Assembly (NCBI GenBank): GCA_964449675.1
Contig: CAYVAR010000027.1
Location: 1 to 16,191 of the forward strand
DNA from: CAYVAR01 sp964449675
GTDB taxonomy: Bacteria; Patescibacteriota; Microgenomatia; UBA10105; UBA927
Direction: 5' to 3'
Length of the DNA stretch: 16,191 nucleotides
Below the pieces are notes generated by a model that worked only from the letters and a program-made list of their open reading frames with translations, searched no databases and had not been told where the DNA came from. A program made the translations under genes and the position numbers. Of the stretch, positions 1 through 7,039 are shown in pieces; position 1 is the first letter of the stretch, and every line of letters starts with the position of its first letter.

Positions 1-1048
1 CAAGCGACAATTGCTCCTTCTTGTCTTCGAGTTTTTTGGGAGGTTCTTTTTTTGGCTTTTCCTGCTTTTCTACTTTTCCGCTCAATCTCTTCACTAGTGA
101 GGGAAAGTGGAGTTCGGCAAGCTTCGCCCGCGCGTCAAGCGTATCAAGTGTTTCAACACGAGCGTTCTCCTTATCAAAGTCAACCGGCGCATTGGTTCGT
201 ATGGTTGCCAAGTCTTCACTAAGCATCGCGTTGTTTTCTCCTTCGACCAACTTTTCAAAAATACCAGCAGATATACCCTCAGAAATTTTTCCTCTAAATT
301 TCTTTCCTTTTAATTCCTTTAAAATCCTATAAATTCCCTTAACTGATCCATAAGTTGCAAGAAGTCCAACGGCAGTCTTAGGTCCGATCCCTGCCACTCC
401 GGGATAGTTATCTGAAGCATCTCCCATAAGCGCTTTTAAATCCGGAATTTGATCCGGAGTAACACCCATCTTTTCAGTAACATCTTTTTCTCCAAACAAT
501 TTCCCCTCTGAAAGTCCCTTCGTCGGCATAAAGACTTTAATACCTTTTTCATCATTTACTAATTGCAATATATCCCTATCCCCCGTCACGATAATTACTT
601 CCATGGGTAGATAAGCGCCAGATGGCTGAACACGATGAGCGCCAAATATCTTGCGCTCATCTCGTCTTTCAATCTCGCGCTTATCAAGTGCTCGCTTTGC
701 TATTGTAGCGAGCACATCATCCGCTTCAAACCCAGCGGCATCATATATTGGTATCCCAAATGCGCGGACCACTTCTTGGACTTTTGGAATTTGGGAAGAG
801 AGCGCATCCTCCATCTCCGGCCGTTTCGCTTGATAATCAACATACATTTTTTTTCGAAACGTCGGCTCCGGCCGGTCAAAGGCAACCGCCAGGTGAGTCG
901 GTTTAAGGTCGGAAAATAATTTTATAAGGATTGAGGTAAATCCGTAGACCGCATTGACTAAACTGCCATCAGGCGCTGTCAACGGCGGCAGCGCATGATA
1001 TGCGCGGTGAAGTATGGCATTACCGTCAATAAGAACCAGACGATTCAT
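1..1048 (-). CDS. polA: DNA polymerase I, N-terminal 5'-3' exonuclease part (partial, runs off the left edge)
   Basis: 349 codons are visible; the gene continues beyond position 1. The protein is the flap-endonuclease/5'-3' exonuclease domain of Pol I, used in Okazaki fragment and repair processing. Metal-binding acids are visible in order: D8 (LIDGN), D58 (AFDRP), E108/D110/D111 (EADD), D157/D159 (TGDRD) and D210/D213 (GDASD), followed by the helix-hairpin-helix GVAGIGPKTA at about 217-226. From about residue 328 the chain becomes Lys/Glu/Pro rich, a linker toward the polymerase part, which is not in the window. Between the EADD and TGDRD motifs there are about 25 more residues than usual; they coincide with a nested palindrome (610-685). 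The start at 1048 is supported by an extended -10 element whose predicted +1 is this ATG. The relE-like stop lies 30 bp upstream. Identification is secure; whether the full-length protein has the polymerase domain cannot be seen. Confidence 0.95.
   Translation of the reverse strand, partial: MNRLVLIDGNAILHRAYHALPPLTAPDGSLVNAVYGFTSILIKLFSDLKPTHLAVAFDRPEPTFRKKMYVDYQAKRPEMEDALSSQIPKVQEVVRAFGIPIYDAAGFEADDVLATIAKRALDKREIERRDERKIFGAHRVQPSGAYLPMEVIIVTGDRDILQLVNDEKGIKVFMPTKGLSEGKLFGEKDVTEKMGVTPDQIPDLKALMGDASDNYPGVAGIGPKTAVGLLATYGSVKGIYRILKELKGKKFRGKISEGISAGIFEKLVEGENNAMLSEDLATIRTNAPVDFDKENARVETLDTLDARAKLAELHFPSLVKRLSGKVEKQEKPKKEPPKKLEDKKEQLSL
610..685. repeat. Nested palindrome inserted in frame in polA
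   Basis: Outer arms GATAAGCGC (610-618) and GCGCTTATC (677-685) are perfect reverse complements; after one mismatch they continue as AGAT (620-623)/ATCT (672-675). Inner arms GATGAGCGC (634-642) and GCGCTCATC (653-661) are also perfect, with a 10-base loop. The inner arm differs from the outer by one base. The element covers about residues 122-147 of PolA, where family members usually have only a short connector between the EADD and TGD motifs, so it appears to be an in-frame insertion. Confidence 0.75.
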
Positions 1049-1054
1049 GAGGCA

Positions 1055-1063
1055 ATTGTACCA
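1055..1063 (-). promoter_or_regulatory. Extended -10 promoter for leaderless polA
   Basis: Reading the minus strand, TGGTACAAT matches TGnTATAAT with one change in the hexamer. Its last base is 7 bases before the A of the polA ATG (1048), so the predicted transcript begins with the start codon. No good -35 is visible, as expected of an extended -10 type. Confidence 0.55.
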
Positions 1064-1078
1064 TGAGAAGAGGATATC

Positions 1079-1333
1079 TTACTGATACGCTCCTTGCCTG
1101 TGGAGGATGGAAATAACCCAAACTTCTTTCTTCTTGGTATCAACAGAGTAAATAATTCTATACGGCCATGCGCGTAGAGACCGAGTATCTACAAGTTTCC
1201 CTACGAGTTTCTTTCCGGCAAGTGGGTCTCCTTCGAGAATCGCAATTTTTTTCTGAATCTTCTTCTTTTCGATGGTGGAGATATGGCCGTATTGTTTAAG
1301 CGCCTCGCGCGTGAGAAACAGCTGCATACGCAT
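1079..1333 (-). CDS. RelE/ParE-family toxin of a type II TA pair
   Basis: 84 residues, the usual size for RelE/ParE-fold toxins. N-terminal helices (ALKQYG... IQKKIAILE) are followed by a beta-rich C-terminal half with the family pattern GDP...KLVGKLVDTRSLRAW, then YRIIYSVD and WVISILHRQGAY. Basic residues R51, R54, R59 and the C-terminal H78/R79 are the likely RNA-contacting positions; RelE members cleave ribosome-bound mRNA while ParE members poison gyrase, and the sequence alone does not decide between them. The ATG at 1333 directly abuts the antitoxin stop (TAG at 1334-1336), so the pair is translationally coupled; an alternative Met lies two codons later. polA follows 30 bp downstream from its own promoter. 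Confidence 0.85.
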   Translation of the reverse strand: MRMQLFLTREALKQYGHISTIEKKKIQKKIAILEGDPLAGKKLVGKLVDTRSLRAWPYRIIYSVDTKKKEVWVISILHRQGAYQ

Positions 1334-1585
1334 CTAAATAAGCTTAGACAAGAGGATCCCTCGACGTTTTTTCGCGTCATTTCTTCCTCGGGCGATACTA
1401 GCCTTTGTTCCGGGAAGCGAAAGAATTTCTGCGGTTTCTTCAAGTGACTCGAGTTCTTCGATACTTACGACAGCGACTTTGGGCTTTCCATTGACGGTAA
1501 TGAGTACTCGATCGAGGTACTGACTGACTCGCGCTACCAGATCTGGCAACTGTGCTCGGGCATCGGAAATTGCAATGAGGTTCAT
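1334..1585 (-). CDS. Phd/YefM-family antitoxin
   Basis: 83 residues. The N-terminal half has the Phd/YefM fold pattern: MNLIAISDARAQLPDLVARV, then VLITVNGKPKVAVVSIEELESLEET, i.e. the beta-strand, helix and 'G+P.AVlvs.ee' core that dimerises and binds operator DNA. The C-terminal part (about 58-83) is Arg/Lys rich and is the likely toxin-neutralising tail. It precedes its toxin with no gap, the standard antitoxin-first order. A -35/-10 promoter overlapped by a TGTACA inverted repeat lies directly upstream, consistent with autorepression. The promoter geometry leaves only about 4 bases of leader; the AGGA at 1590-1593 would be partly outside such a transcript, so it may not act as a ribosome binding site. 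Confidence 0.85.
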   Translation of the reverse strand: MNLIAISDARAQLPDLVARVSQYLDRVLITVNGKPKVAVVSIEELESLEETAEILSLPGTKASIARGRNDAKKRRGILLSKLI

Positions 1586-1595
1586 AGTATCCTAA

Positions 1596-1624
1596 AGTGT
1601 ACAAAATTATGTACAATGTGTCAA
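1596..1624 (-). promoter_or_regulatory. Promoter and palindromic operator of the phd/relE pair
   Basis: On the minus strand TTGACA (1619-1624, perfect -35), a 17-base spacer and TACACT (1596-1601). Two TGTACA boxes (1598-1603 and 1610-1615) form an 18-base inverted repeat overlapping the -10 and spacer, the right place for an antitoxin-toxin complex to repress. Predicted +1 is about 1589, four bases before the antitoxin ATG. Confidence 0.7.
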
Positions 1625-1644
1625 TGATGACTTTTATATTTTTG

Positions 1645-2808
1645 TTAGTTCCCAAGAATATTAGCTCTCCTGTCTATGTGTATCCCCAAATCTCGCTCGA
1701 GCTGCTCACATCCTGAAAACTTAAATGTATTAAACCCTCCTCTATCATCTTTGATTCCCGCGCGAATCATGGCCATAAAAAGCACCATCGGACCGCAATC
1801 AACAATGTTAAATTGTAATTTAGCCTGTTTTGCCTCAAACAGATGTGCATCTCTGGCAATTTCCACATCTCCGGCAAGCGCGTAAGTATATGTTTGCTCT
1901 TTTATCTGATCAAATCCCGCGCTATTACAAAATGCACCGGTTTCCATCCCTTCTTTTTGTAAAAACTCATGAACATTTGCAGCCCGAGGATCCCAATCAT
2001 CAAGCTTAAGATGCGTTTCCCCACCTATCATAGGGTCATATACCAGCACATTCCATCCGTTATTCGTTCTTTCAGGCAGTTTCAATGCTAATAAATAATG
2101 TTCTTGTGAATGCGCTGGGTCTTTTACATTTTTGAAAAAGAGTATCGGAACGTGCCAACGATCTGCCAACGCAATAATTTCTTTATAATCATACCAGGAT
2201 CTCGATGATGCAGCGTTAGAATGGTCACGACCATCATTTTTAACTGTATCCCATGCTGAGGGATTATCAAGATACGGTGATTGTTTCAGAAGCTCTACCG
2301 TCTTTGCTCTCAATCTGGAAACAAACGTACGCCCTGCTTCCTGATTCCTTGCCACTGTATGAATCAAGAGTGATATCATCTGCTCGATATGTTCTGGATT
2401 TTGCTGGACTATTTGTGTGAGTGACTCTAACTCCCTAGGTGTAATGACGTAAAACGTATCCCCTTCTAACTTTATCTCTCCTGTAATTGAAGGCTCTCCG
2501 ACTGATATTTGCGAAAGTACATCACGCGCTTCTCCCTCTGGAATATCAGGATGTTTTTGTAATAAAACTATAAGATCTGATACAGTAACTGGTTGTTCAG
2601 TTTCCGTTGTAAGCTGATCAAGAAAGGATAGTGACTCACCTAGGGGTCTACCAAATAGAATGATTTGATCTGTAGGCGTATCAGGTTTGTTTCTAAAGAA
2701 ATTTCTCGCTAAATTGCCAGCGTGTTCGAGAAATCCTGATCTTGGGACAATTGCAAACGCGCCTCCCATAGAACCAGGCCTCACATCTAGAATTCGATCA
2801 CGGCTCAT
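1645..2808 (-). CDS. Putative clan CE (Ulp1/YopJ/ChlaDub-like) cysteine protease
   Basis: 387 residues from the ATG at 2808, which lies 10 bp after the ftsH stop; the frame stays open further upstream inside ftsH, but that part overlaps FtsH coding sequence and is not counted. The C-terminal half carries a motif set typical of Ulp1-fold peptidases: H237 (EHYLLAL), D258 (VLVYDP), Q332 and C338 in QFNIVDCGPMVLF. The Gln-to-Cys spacing of 6 equals that of yeast Ulp1 (QPNGYDC), and DCG follows the same rule. Spacing H-D is 21 and D-Q 74, so the middle is longer than in Ulp1. The N-terminal about 200 residues are unrecognised. No signal peptide or membrane segment is visible. In the family such enzymes cut ubiquitin-like modifiers or act as acetyltransferases; the substrate here is unknown. 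Co-transcription with ftsH is likely. Confidence 0.65.
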   Translation of the reverse strand: MSRDRILDVRPGSMGGAFAIVPRSGFLEHAGNLARNFFRNKPDTPTDQIILFGRPLGESLSFLDQLTTETEQPVTVSDLIVLLQKHPDIPEGEARDVLSQISVGEPSITGEIKLEGDTFYVITPRELESLTQIVQQNPEHIEQMISLLIHTVARNQEAGRTFVSRLRAKTVELLKQSPYLDNPSAWDTVKNDGRDHSNAASSRSWYDYKEIIALADRWHVPILFFKNVKDPAHSQEHYLLALKLPERTNNGWNVLVYDPMIGGETHLKLDDWDPRAANVHEFLQKEGMETGAFCNSAGFDQIKEQTYTYALAGDVEIARDAHLFEAKQAKLQFNIVDCGPMVLFMAMIRAGIKDDRGGFNTFKFSGCEQLERDLGIHIDRRANILGN

Positions 2809-2818
2809 AAAAAATAAG

Positions 2819-4720
2819 TTACACTGTAGTTCGCCCTTTGGGACCACCCATGAGCGATTCGAATTCTTCCGCCTCGAGCGTTTCTTTTTTGACGAGTTCA
2901 GCAGCGACGAGGTCAAGTTTTTTCTTGTTCTTTTTGAGAATCTCCGCGGCTTTTCTGTACCCTTCGTCAAGAAATTTTTTGACTTCACGGTCTATGGTTC
3001 CCTGCATCTCTTGAGATATCTGATTTTGTTCCATAAACTGCTTCCCCCATTCTGTTATGTCCATCTGCGGGCCGAAGTTGATGGGGCCCAAGTCACTCAT
3101 CCCAAACTCCATCACCATAAAGCGAGCAATCCGTGTTGCTTGATCGATGTCGTTAGCAGCTCCGCTCGTCATTTCCTTAAATATTAATTGCTCCGCAGCT
3201 CTTCCTCCCATCGTCATAGCGATCTCTTCAATAAGCCGGGACTTGGTTTCATGGAGCCGGTCTTTTTCTGGCGGCGCCATGGTATAACCCAAAGCCATAC
3301 CCCGGGAAACGATGCTGATGCGGTGGACGATATCAAGATGAGGAAGATTATACGAAACCACCGCGTGTCCGGCTTCGTGATAGGCGGTCATCTTGCGGTC
3401 CAGGTCGCTCTGGAGCCGCTTTTTCTCCGGCCCCAATTTCACTTTGGTTGCCGCCTCTTCAATATCTTTATAGTCAATTTCCTTTTTATCCCCTCGTGCG
3501 GCAAGTATGGCTGCTTCATTGAGCATATTTTCTAAATCTGCCCCGGAAAATCCAACCGTTCGCTTGGCAACCTTATCCCAATCGAGCGCAGTGACAAACG
3601 GCTTGCCTTTTGCATGAATCTTCAATATGTCTTTCCTACCAGCCATATCAGGAAGGTCAAGGACAACTCGCCGGTCAAATCGACCAGGGCGAAGAAGTGC
3701 TGGGTCAAGGAGATCTCCACGATTGGTCGCAGCAACGATAAGGACCGTGGTATTGGGCTCAAATCCATCCATTTCAACTAATATCTGGTTGAGGGTTTGT
3801 TCCCGCTCGTCATGGCCGCCCATGATGCCGACGCTGCGCATCCGACCAATAGCATCAATTTCATCGATGAAAATTATCGCCGGCGCGTTCTTTTTTGCAT
3901 TGGAAAATAGGTCTCGAACACGCGCTGCCCCTACACCCACGAGCATCTCCATAAATTCACTACCCGCTATGCTATAAAAGGCTGTATGCGCTTCTCCTGC
4001 CATGGCTTTGGCAAGAAGCGTTTTCCCAGTTCCACTTGGGCCAACGAGGATGACTCCTTTCGGAGTGCGCGCGCCGAGGGCTTTATATTTAGCTGGGTTT
4101 TTGAGAAAGTCGACGACCTCTTCCAGTTCCTTTTTAGCTTCATCCACCCCGGCAACATCGGCAAACGTAATTTTAGGAAGATCTTTTTGAAATATCCGCG
4201 CTTTGCTTTGCCCGAAGGAAAAAAGGTTATCCTGCGCACCTCGCGCCTGGCGAAACAGAAAGAGGAAAAATAAAACTGTCAGACCAAGAGGCAGTAAGTT
4301 AGAAATAATTCCGGCCCACAGTTGACCCAAACTTAAATCTTTGACTTTTATTTCAACAGTCTTTGGATCTACTCCTGCAGACTCTAATACTTTAAATAAT
4401 GACTCTTGCGGTTCTTTGTGCGAAACAAATTTTTCTCCTCCCTTGTAATAAATCACAAGCTTTGATTCTTCTACTTCAATCTTTTCTATCTTTCCATTTT
4501 TAACATCGGAAACAACGGTAGAAAGGGGTTTTTCCGGAAGTAAGCTTGTTTTATCACCCAAACTTCCGATGAGAGAAAAGACGAGAAAAATCACAAAAAG
4601 CCCGATGAAAATATTTTTTAGGTTTAAATTGAGCTTAAACTCGAATATCTTCCCGTATTTTTTGTGGTTTCCATTGCCGTTTTTACCATTCTTTTTTTGA
4701 ATACTATGTTTTTCAGCCAT
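2819..4720 (-). CDS. ftsH: ATP-dependent zinc metalloprotease FtsH
   Basis: 633 residues, normal family length. Membrane-anchored AAA+ protease that extracts and degrades membrane and regulatory proteins. Order: a basic Asn/Lys-rich N-terminal tail, transmembrane segment about 36-54, an extracytoplasmic domain about 55-135, transmembrane segment about 137-156, AAA domain with Walker A GPSGTGKT (227-234), Walker B IIFIDEID (282-289) and second region of homology with RPGRFDR (344-350), then the zinc protease HEAGH (448-452) with D524 as likely third ligand. Walker A has Ser where most FtsH have Pro. The start is fixed by an in-frame TAA 9 bases upstream of the ATG. No strong Shine-Dalgarno sequence is seen, and its promoter is not obvious in 4721-4800; a 9-base-period direct repeat (GTCGGATT, 4758-4774) lies there. 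The cysteine-protease candidate follows 10 bp downstream. Confidence 0.97.
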   Translation of the reverse strand: MAEKHSIQKKNGKNGNGNHKKYGKIFEFKLNLNLKNIFIGLFVIFLVFSLIGSLGDKTSLLPEKPLSTVVSDVKNGKIEKIEVEESKLVIYYKGGEKFVSHKEPQESLFKVLESAGVDPKTVEIKVKDLSLGQLWAGIISNLLPLGLTVLFFLFLFRQARGAQDNLFSFGQSKARIFQKDLPKITFADVAGVDEAKKELEEVVDFLKNPAKYKALGARTPKGVILVGPSGTGKTLLAKAMAGEAHTAFYSIAGSEFMEMLVGVGAARVRDLFSNAKKNAPAIIFIDEIDAIGRMRSVGIMGGHDEREQTLNQILVEMDGFEPNTTVLIVAATNRGDLLDPALLRPGRFDRRVVLDLPDMAGRKDILKIHAKGKPFVTALDWDKVAKRTVGFSGADLENMLNEAAILAARGDKKEIDYKDIEEAATKVKLGPEKKRLQSDLDRKMTAYHEAGHAVVSYNLPHLDIVHRISIVSRGMALGYTMAPPEKDRLHETKSRLIEEIAMTMGGRAAEQLIFKEMTSGAANDIDQATRIARFMVMEFGMSDLGPINFGPQMDITEWGKQFMEQNQISQEMQGTIDREVKKFLDEGYRKAAEILKKNKKKLDLVAAELVKKETLEAEEFESLMGGPKGRTTV

Positions 4721-4863
4721 ATTTCTTTAAGCCATTGATTCTTTTTCTCATTCATTTGTCGGATTGGTCGGATTATTATCTGGTACGAGGACTCAAGTAT
4801 ATCACGTATAGATAGGTATCGCATCCTCATAGACGCTATCACATGTATTACAGTTAATCTCTC

Positions 4864-4872
4864 TGATATACT
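4864..4872 (+). promoter_or_regulatory. Extended -10 promoter for a leaderless VOC gene
   Basis: TGATATACT is an extended -10 (TGn plus TATACT, one mismatch). Its last base is at 4872, so the predicted +1 is 4879, exactly the A of the ATG. No convincing -35 is present (TGTATT at 4844-4849 is the closest at 17 bases). Confidence 0.6.
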
Positions 4873-4878
4873 TTAAGT

Positions 4879-5313
4879 ATGTCATTTTCGTCTGTAACGA
4901 CCGTGTTACTTGAACTTCACGTTCCTGATTTTCAAAAAGTGAAAGAGTATTACGGTAATCTTGGTTTTGACGTCGTTTGGGAACGAAAACCTGAGCAACT
5001 TAAAGGATATCTTGTCATGAAAATGGAGGATAATATCCTATGTTTCTGGGCGGGAAACGAATTCGTCTACCAACAGCCATTTTTCAAAAAATTTTCCAAA
5101 AACACTACCCGTGGCTATGGAGTAGAAATTACTATCATCGTCTCTGATATCAAGACTTACTACCAAAAAATCAAAGATACGACGCATGTGGTAGAACCGT
5201 TGATTCGTCAACCATGGGGACTTTGGGACTTTCGCGCAGTTGATCCGTTTGGATATTATCTTCGATTTACCACGCCATTTAATGTTTTAAATGATAAATT
5301 CGCTATTCCTTAG
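4879..5313 (+). CDS. VOC (glyoxalase/bleomycin-resistance fold) protein
   Basis: 144 residues, right for a single VOC protein made of two beta-alpha-beta-beta-beta modules. First module: LLELHVPDFQKVKEYYGNLGF then DVVWERKPEQL; second module: GVEITIIVSDIKTYYQKIKD followed by the family ending W-G-x-W-D-F-R-A-x-D-P-F-G-Y-Y-L-R-F (about 113-130). This superfamily includes glyoxalase I, dioxygenases and antibiotic-binding proteins; the usual metal ligands (His/Glu near the start of each module) may include H14 and E83, but I cannot assign a substrate. It lies on the strand opposite to both neighbours, with its own extended -10 promoter. Its stop is 4 bases from the outermost 3'-end copy of the TA cassette array. 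Confidence 0.8.
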   Translation: MSFSSVTTVLLELHVPDFQKVKEYYGNLGFDVVWERKPEQLKGYLVMKMEDNILCFWAGNEFVYQQPFFKKFSKNTTRGYGVEITIIVSDIKTYYQKIKDTTHVVEPLIRQPWGLWDFRAVDPFGYYLRFTTPFNVLNDKFAIP

Positions 5314-5316
5314 CAG

Positions 5317-5352
5317 TTAACGGATGAGGGCACCGACTGGCATGCCTTCAGA
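5317..5352 (-). repeat. Copy A: orphan 3' end of a tRNA-binding-domain gene
   Basis: Read on the minus strand this encodes SEGMPVGALIR followed by TAA, matching the last residues of the intact gene ending at 7045 (AEEMPIGAKVR, stop). It lies 20 bp after the PIN toxin stop and is not attached to any start codon. Compared with copy B (6095-6136), of the 11 codons from GAA to the stop three are identical, seven differ only in the third base without changing meaning, and one changes Lys to Leu. Confidence 0.75.
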
Positions 5353-5371
5353 AAAACAACTGGAAGATATG

Positions 5372-5794
5372 TTAATTCAAGCTCCGTAGATATTGTAGAA
5401 GGAATGCCGGGTGCAACACGATGATCCCTAAATCCTCTCGTATTTTCTCAATTTTGTAATGCTTCGTGTTGTACGTCACGAGGAATTTCGTCTTCGATTG
5501 TTTTGCCCCCAACACGATATGCGCGTCGTTGGTATCACGCGTATATTCAGTCATGCGCGTAAGTTCATTCTTGCGATCTCCAATCGCTACAAGTTCGCAG
5601 CGTGTTTGCACAAGCGTCTGTAATCCTTTTTGTGAAAGATGTAATACACCCGTCACCCGCTTGAGTTCAAAAAAAGATACATCGGAGACGAACCGCGCAA
5701 TCCGTGCGTCGTGAAAGAGAAGATACGCCGCTCCGGTACGGGAAATCAAAGAGGAAATGACGACATCGGAATCGACAAACACGCGGATTGGCAT
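5372..5794 (-). CDS. PIN-domain toxin (VapC-like ribonuclease)
   Basis: 140 residues, a PIN-fold nuclease. Visible acidic sites: D8/D10 in RVFVDSDVVISSL, E43 in SFFELKRV, D87 and D90 in TRDTNDAHIVLGA, then FLVTYNTKHY where the fourth metal ligand is usually found. The second half matches the PIN pattern 'D..D..ilaaA....a.~lvT.~~~~f'. VapC-like PIN toxins cleave tRNA or rRNA. It starts 9 bp after the upstream HTH gene, the expected antitoxin. The partner is an excisionase-type HTH, not the more usual AbrB, RHH or Phd antitoxin. Copy A of the tRNA-binding gene 3' end follows it. Confidence 0.85.
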   Translation of the reverse strand: MPIRVFVDSDVVISSLISRTGAAYLLFHDARIARFVSDVSFFELKRVTGVLHLSQKGLQTLVQTRCELVAIGDRKNELTRMTEYTRDTNDAHIVLGAKQSKTKFLVTYNTKHYKIEKIREDLGIIVLHPAFLLQYLRSLN

Positions 5795-5803
5795 AACGAA
5801 TGT

Positions 5804-6055
5804 TTAAGCGGATCTAACGGAGTGAAGTGCGTTTTCTACCTCGGGAAGAATCCGCTCATCGGCCGCTTGCGCATCGGACAGGTCAGCGTCCAGGCCGGTA
5901 AACACAAAAGAGATAGAGCGCGCCGGTATCCGATAGACGTTGCCGATTTTTTTAGCGATAATCTCCCCACGATTGATGAGCCCGTACACGGTATTTTTGG
6001 AAAGCTGCAGCATTTCTGCTACCTGTTCCGGAGTATACACTTTGGTATTAATCAT
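5804..6055 (-). CDS. Excisionase-type helix-turn-helix protein, probable antitoxin of the PIN toxin
   Basis: 83 residues. Residues about 5-52 (VYTPEQVAEMLQLSKNTVYG, then GEIIAKKIGNVYRIP) are the HTH_17/excisionase-MerR type winged HTH: a 'ytpeeaAelLgvs..TvyrlirrGei.a.kig..~rip' pattern with helix, turn, recognition helix and wing. The C-terminal about 30 acidic residues (LDADLSDAQAADERILPEVE) are a plausible toxin-binding tail. It precedes the PIN gene by 9 bp and has its own promoter. Such domains occur in phage excisionases as well as in TA antitoxins; the coupling to a PIN gene favours antitoxin, but a role in mobility of the cassette cannot be excluded. The promoter predicts +1 at the A of the ATG (6055), i.e. 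no leader. Confidence 0.8.
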   Translation of the reverse strand: MINTKVYTPEQVAEMLQLSKNTVYGLINRGEIIAKKIGNVYRIPARSISFVFTGLDADLSDAQAADERILPEVENALHSVRSA

Positions 6056-6061
6056 GACTAT

Positions 6062-6090
6062 ATGGTACTAGATGTGTTTAAACGTGTCAA
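6062..6090 (-). promoter_or_regulatory. Promoter of the HTH-PIN pair
   Basis: On the minus strand TTGACA (6085-6090), 17-base spacer, TACCAT (6062-6067, 3 of 6). Predicted +1 is 6055, the A of the HTH ATG. A perfect 8-base palindrome GTTTAAAC (6076-6083) lies in the spacer and could be an operator. The -35 lies only 4 bases after the stop of copy B. Confidence 0.55.
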
Positions 6091-6094
6091 GAAT

Positions 6095-6136
6095 CTATCG
6101 TATTTTCGCCCCCACCGGCATGCCTTCAGTGGAAAC
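6095..6136 (-). repeat. Copy B: orphan 3' end of a tRNA-binding-domain gene
   Basis: Minus-strand reading gives VSTEGMPVGAKIR then TAG, aligned without gaps to ISAEEMPIGAKVR-stop of the intact gene (8 of 13 residues identical, the rest mostly conservative). No start codon precedes it in frame after the TAG about 12 codons or more upstream. It sits between the vapC stop (6194) and the HTH-PIN promoter (6090). A looser match to copy A extends up to about 6142. Confidence 0.78.
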
Positions 6137-6193
6137 AGAAGATCGTCTTCTCCAGTGCGTCGGCAGGACCAACCGCGTTTGACGCGACTAACA

Positions 6194-6595
6194 TCATCTC
6201 CACGATTTTCTCTTAATACGGTCTAACCGATAGAGGGTAATCTCTTTCACTTTCTCAAAGTCTTTACGGTCAAGCGTTAACACCTGACTCTGTTGCTCTA
6301 TCGCAAGTACCGCGACAAATGCATCACCGAGAGACAACTGGTAGCGTGCACGCAGATCACCTACCCGTTTTACCGTTGTAAGTGTAAGACTCACGACTTC
6401 TATCCCGGAAAGAATATCCTCTAGCTCCCTTCGTGCAGGCCCCGGGGATTGGACAGATTTACCGGAGTACAATTCAGCAACAGTCACAAGAGAGATCATA
6501 AAATCATGCGAATTCCAGGCATCAAAAAACGCTGTCGAAAGCTTTTTTGTTCGCAGATGATCAATAACAATCGAAGAATCAAGTACGAGCTTCAT
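6194..6595 (-). CDS. vapC: VapC-type PIN-domain ribonuclease toxin
   Basis: 133 residues, typical VapC length. Conserved acidic residues of the PIN active site are all visible: D6 (LVLDSSIVID), E41 (VTVAELYSG), D91 (LSLGDAFVA) and D109 (LTLDRKDF). VapC enzymes are Mg-dependent endoribonucleases acting on initiator tRNA or rRNA loops. The gene starts 6 bp after the AbrB-type antitoxin stop; the two form an operon. The C-terminal end is basic (RLDRIKRKSWR). Copy B of the tRNA-binding gene tail lies downstream at 6095-6136. Identification is secure; RNA target unknown. Confidence 0.92.
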   Translation of the reverse strand: MKLVLDSSIVIDHLRTKKLSTAFFDAWNSHDFMISLVTVAELYSGKSVQSPGPARRELEDILSGIEVVSLTLTTVKRVGDLRARYQLSLGDAFVAVLAIEQQSQVLTLDRKDFEKVKEITLYRLDRIKRKSWR

Positions 6596-6601
6596 GGTGC
6601 T

Positions 6602-6916
6602 TTACCATTCTGTCGGTTTTTCCTTTTTTCTCATCGCTTCCCTGGCTTTGTCATCTTCCTTAGTCCACAAAACCACCTTGCTTTTTGCAATCCTTTTAAG
6701 CACAGCAAGGTACTGTTTCCTCGTATACCTTGGCTTAATGAAAAGCGGCATCGATGAAGCATCAGAAAGAACACTCGCTAGCGGCTGCACGACAATTTTT
6801 TCCTCCTCAAGCGTGACATTCAACGGCATGCCGGGGGTGATACCGAGTTTTTCTCTGTAGGCTTTGGGAAGTGTGATCTGTCCCCTCGCCATTGGGGTAA
6901 CGATAGTGCCTAACAT
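6602..6916 (-). CDS. vapB: AbrB/MazE-like antitoxin of the VapC toxin
   Basis: 104 residues. Residues 1-45 carry the swapped-hairpin AbrB/SpoVT DNA-binding fold (MLGTIVTPMARGQITLPKAY, then REKLGITPGMPLNVTLEEE), with the GQITLPK motif that defines the family. The rest (KPRYTRKQYLAVLKRIAKSK, then VLWTKEDDKAREAM) is helical and charged and should wrap the toxin. It lies first in the pair and 6 bp before vapC. Two direct AGTATGAAA boxes in the promoter are the likely autoregulatory sites. Predicted transcription start is 3 bases before the ATG, so no Shine-Dalgarno site would be present. Confidence 0.88.
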   Translation of the reverse strand: MLGTIVTPMARGQITLPKAYREKLGITPGMPLNVTLEEEKIVVQPLASVLSDASSMPLFIKPRYTRKQYLAVLKRIAKSKVVLWTKEDDKAREAMRKKEKPTEW

Positions 6917-6921
6917 ATGAT

Positions 6922-6955
6922 TTTCATACTACCATGAATTTCATACTTATGTCAA
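6922..6955 (-). promoter_or_regulatory. Promoter and direct-repeat operator of abrB-vapC
   Basis: Minus strand: TTGACA (6950-6955), 18-base spacer, TAGTAT (6926-6931). The 9-mer AGTATGAAA occurs twice, 17 bases apart (6922-6930 and 6939-6947), covering the -10 and the spacer; AbrB-type antitoxins commonly bind such paired boxes. Predicted +1 about 6919, three bases before the ATG. Confidence 0.6.
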
Positions 6956-6985
6956 TGTTACTCGCATCGGCCTCAAAAAACTTCT

Positions 6986-7009
6986 TTACCATATCTTTGC
7001 TCCCAAGGG
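6986..7009 (-). repeat. Copy C: orphan 3' end of a tRNA-binding-domain gene
   Basis: Minus-strand reading PLGAKIW then TAA, matching PIGAKVR-stop of the intact gene 59 bp upstream; 19 of 24 bases agree. It is separated from the intact gene end by 35 bp that consist mostly of two hairpins (7010-7039). The abrB-vapC module starts on its downstream side. Confidence 0.75.
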
Positions 7010-7039
7010 TCTCGCGAAGCGAGATCTGGCTCCGCCAGA
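7010..7039. repeat. Tandem hairpin element between two versions of the gene 3' end
   Basis: Two back-to-back perfect 6-bp stems with three-base loops: TCTCGC-GAA-GCGAGA (7010-7024) and TCTGGC-TCC-GCCAGA (7025-7039). No U-run follows directly on either strand, so a simple terminator is unlikely. It looks like a small palindromic repeat inserted at, or carried with, the duplicated 3' end. Confidence 0.7.

Noticed and set aside
2809..2988. A 60-residue N-terminal extension of the cysteine-protease candidate
   Set aside because: It lies entirely inside the ftsH coding region in another frame and is Lys/Arg/Ser low-complexity; the ATG at 2808, after the ftsH stop, is the sensible start.
5711..6226. 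Long plus-strand open frame of 171 codons
   Set aside because: It is antisense to the PIN and HTH genes, crosses copy B and the promoter region, and has no recognisable protein pattern.
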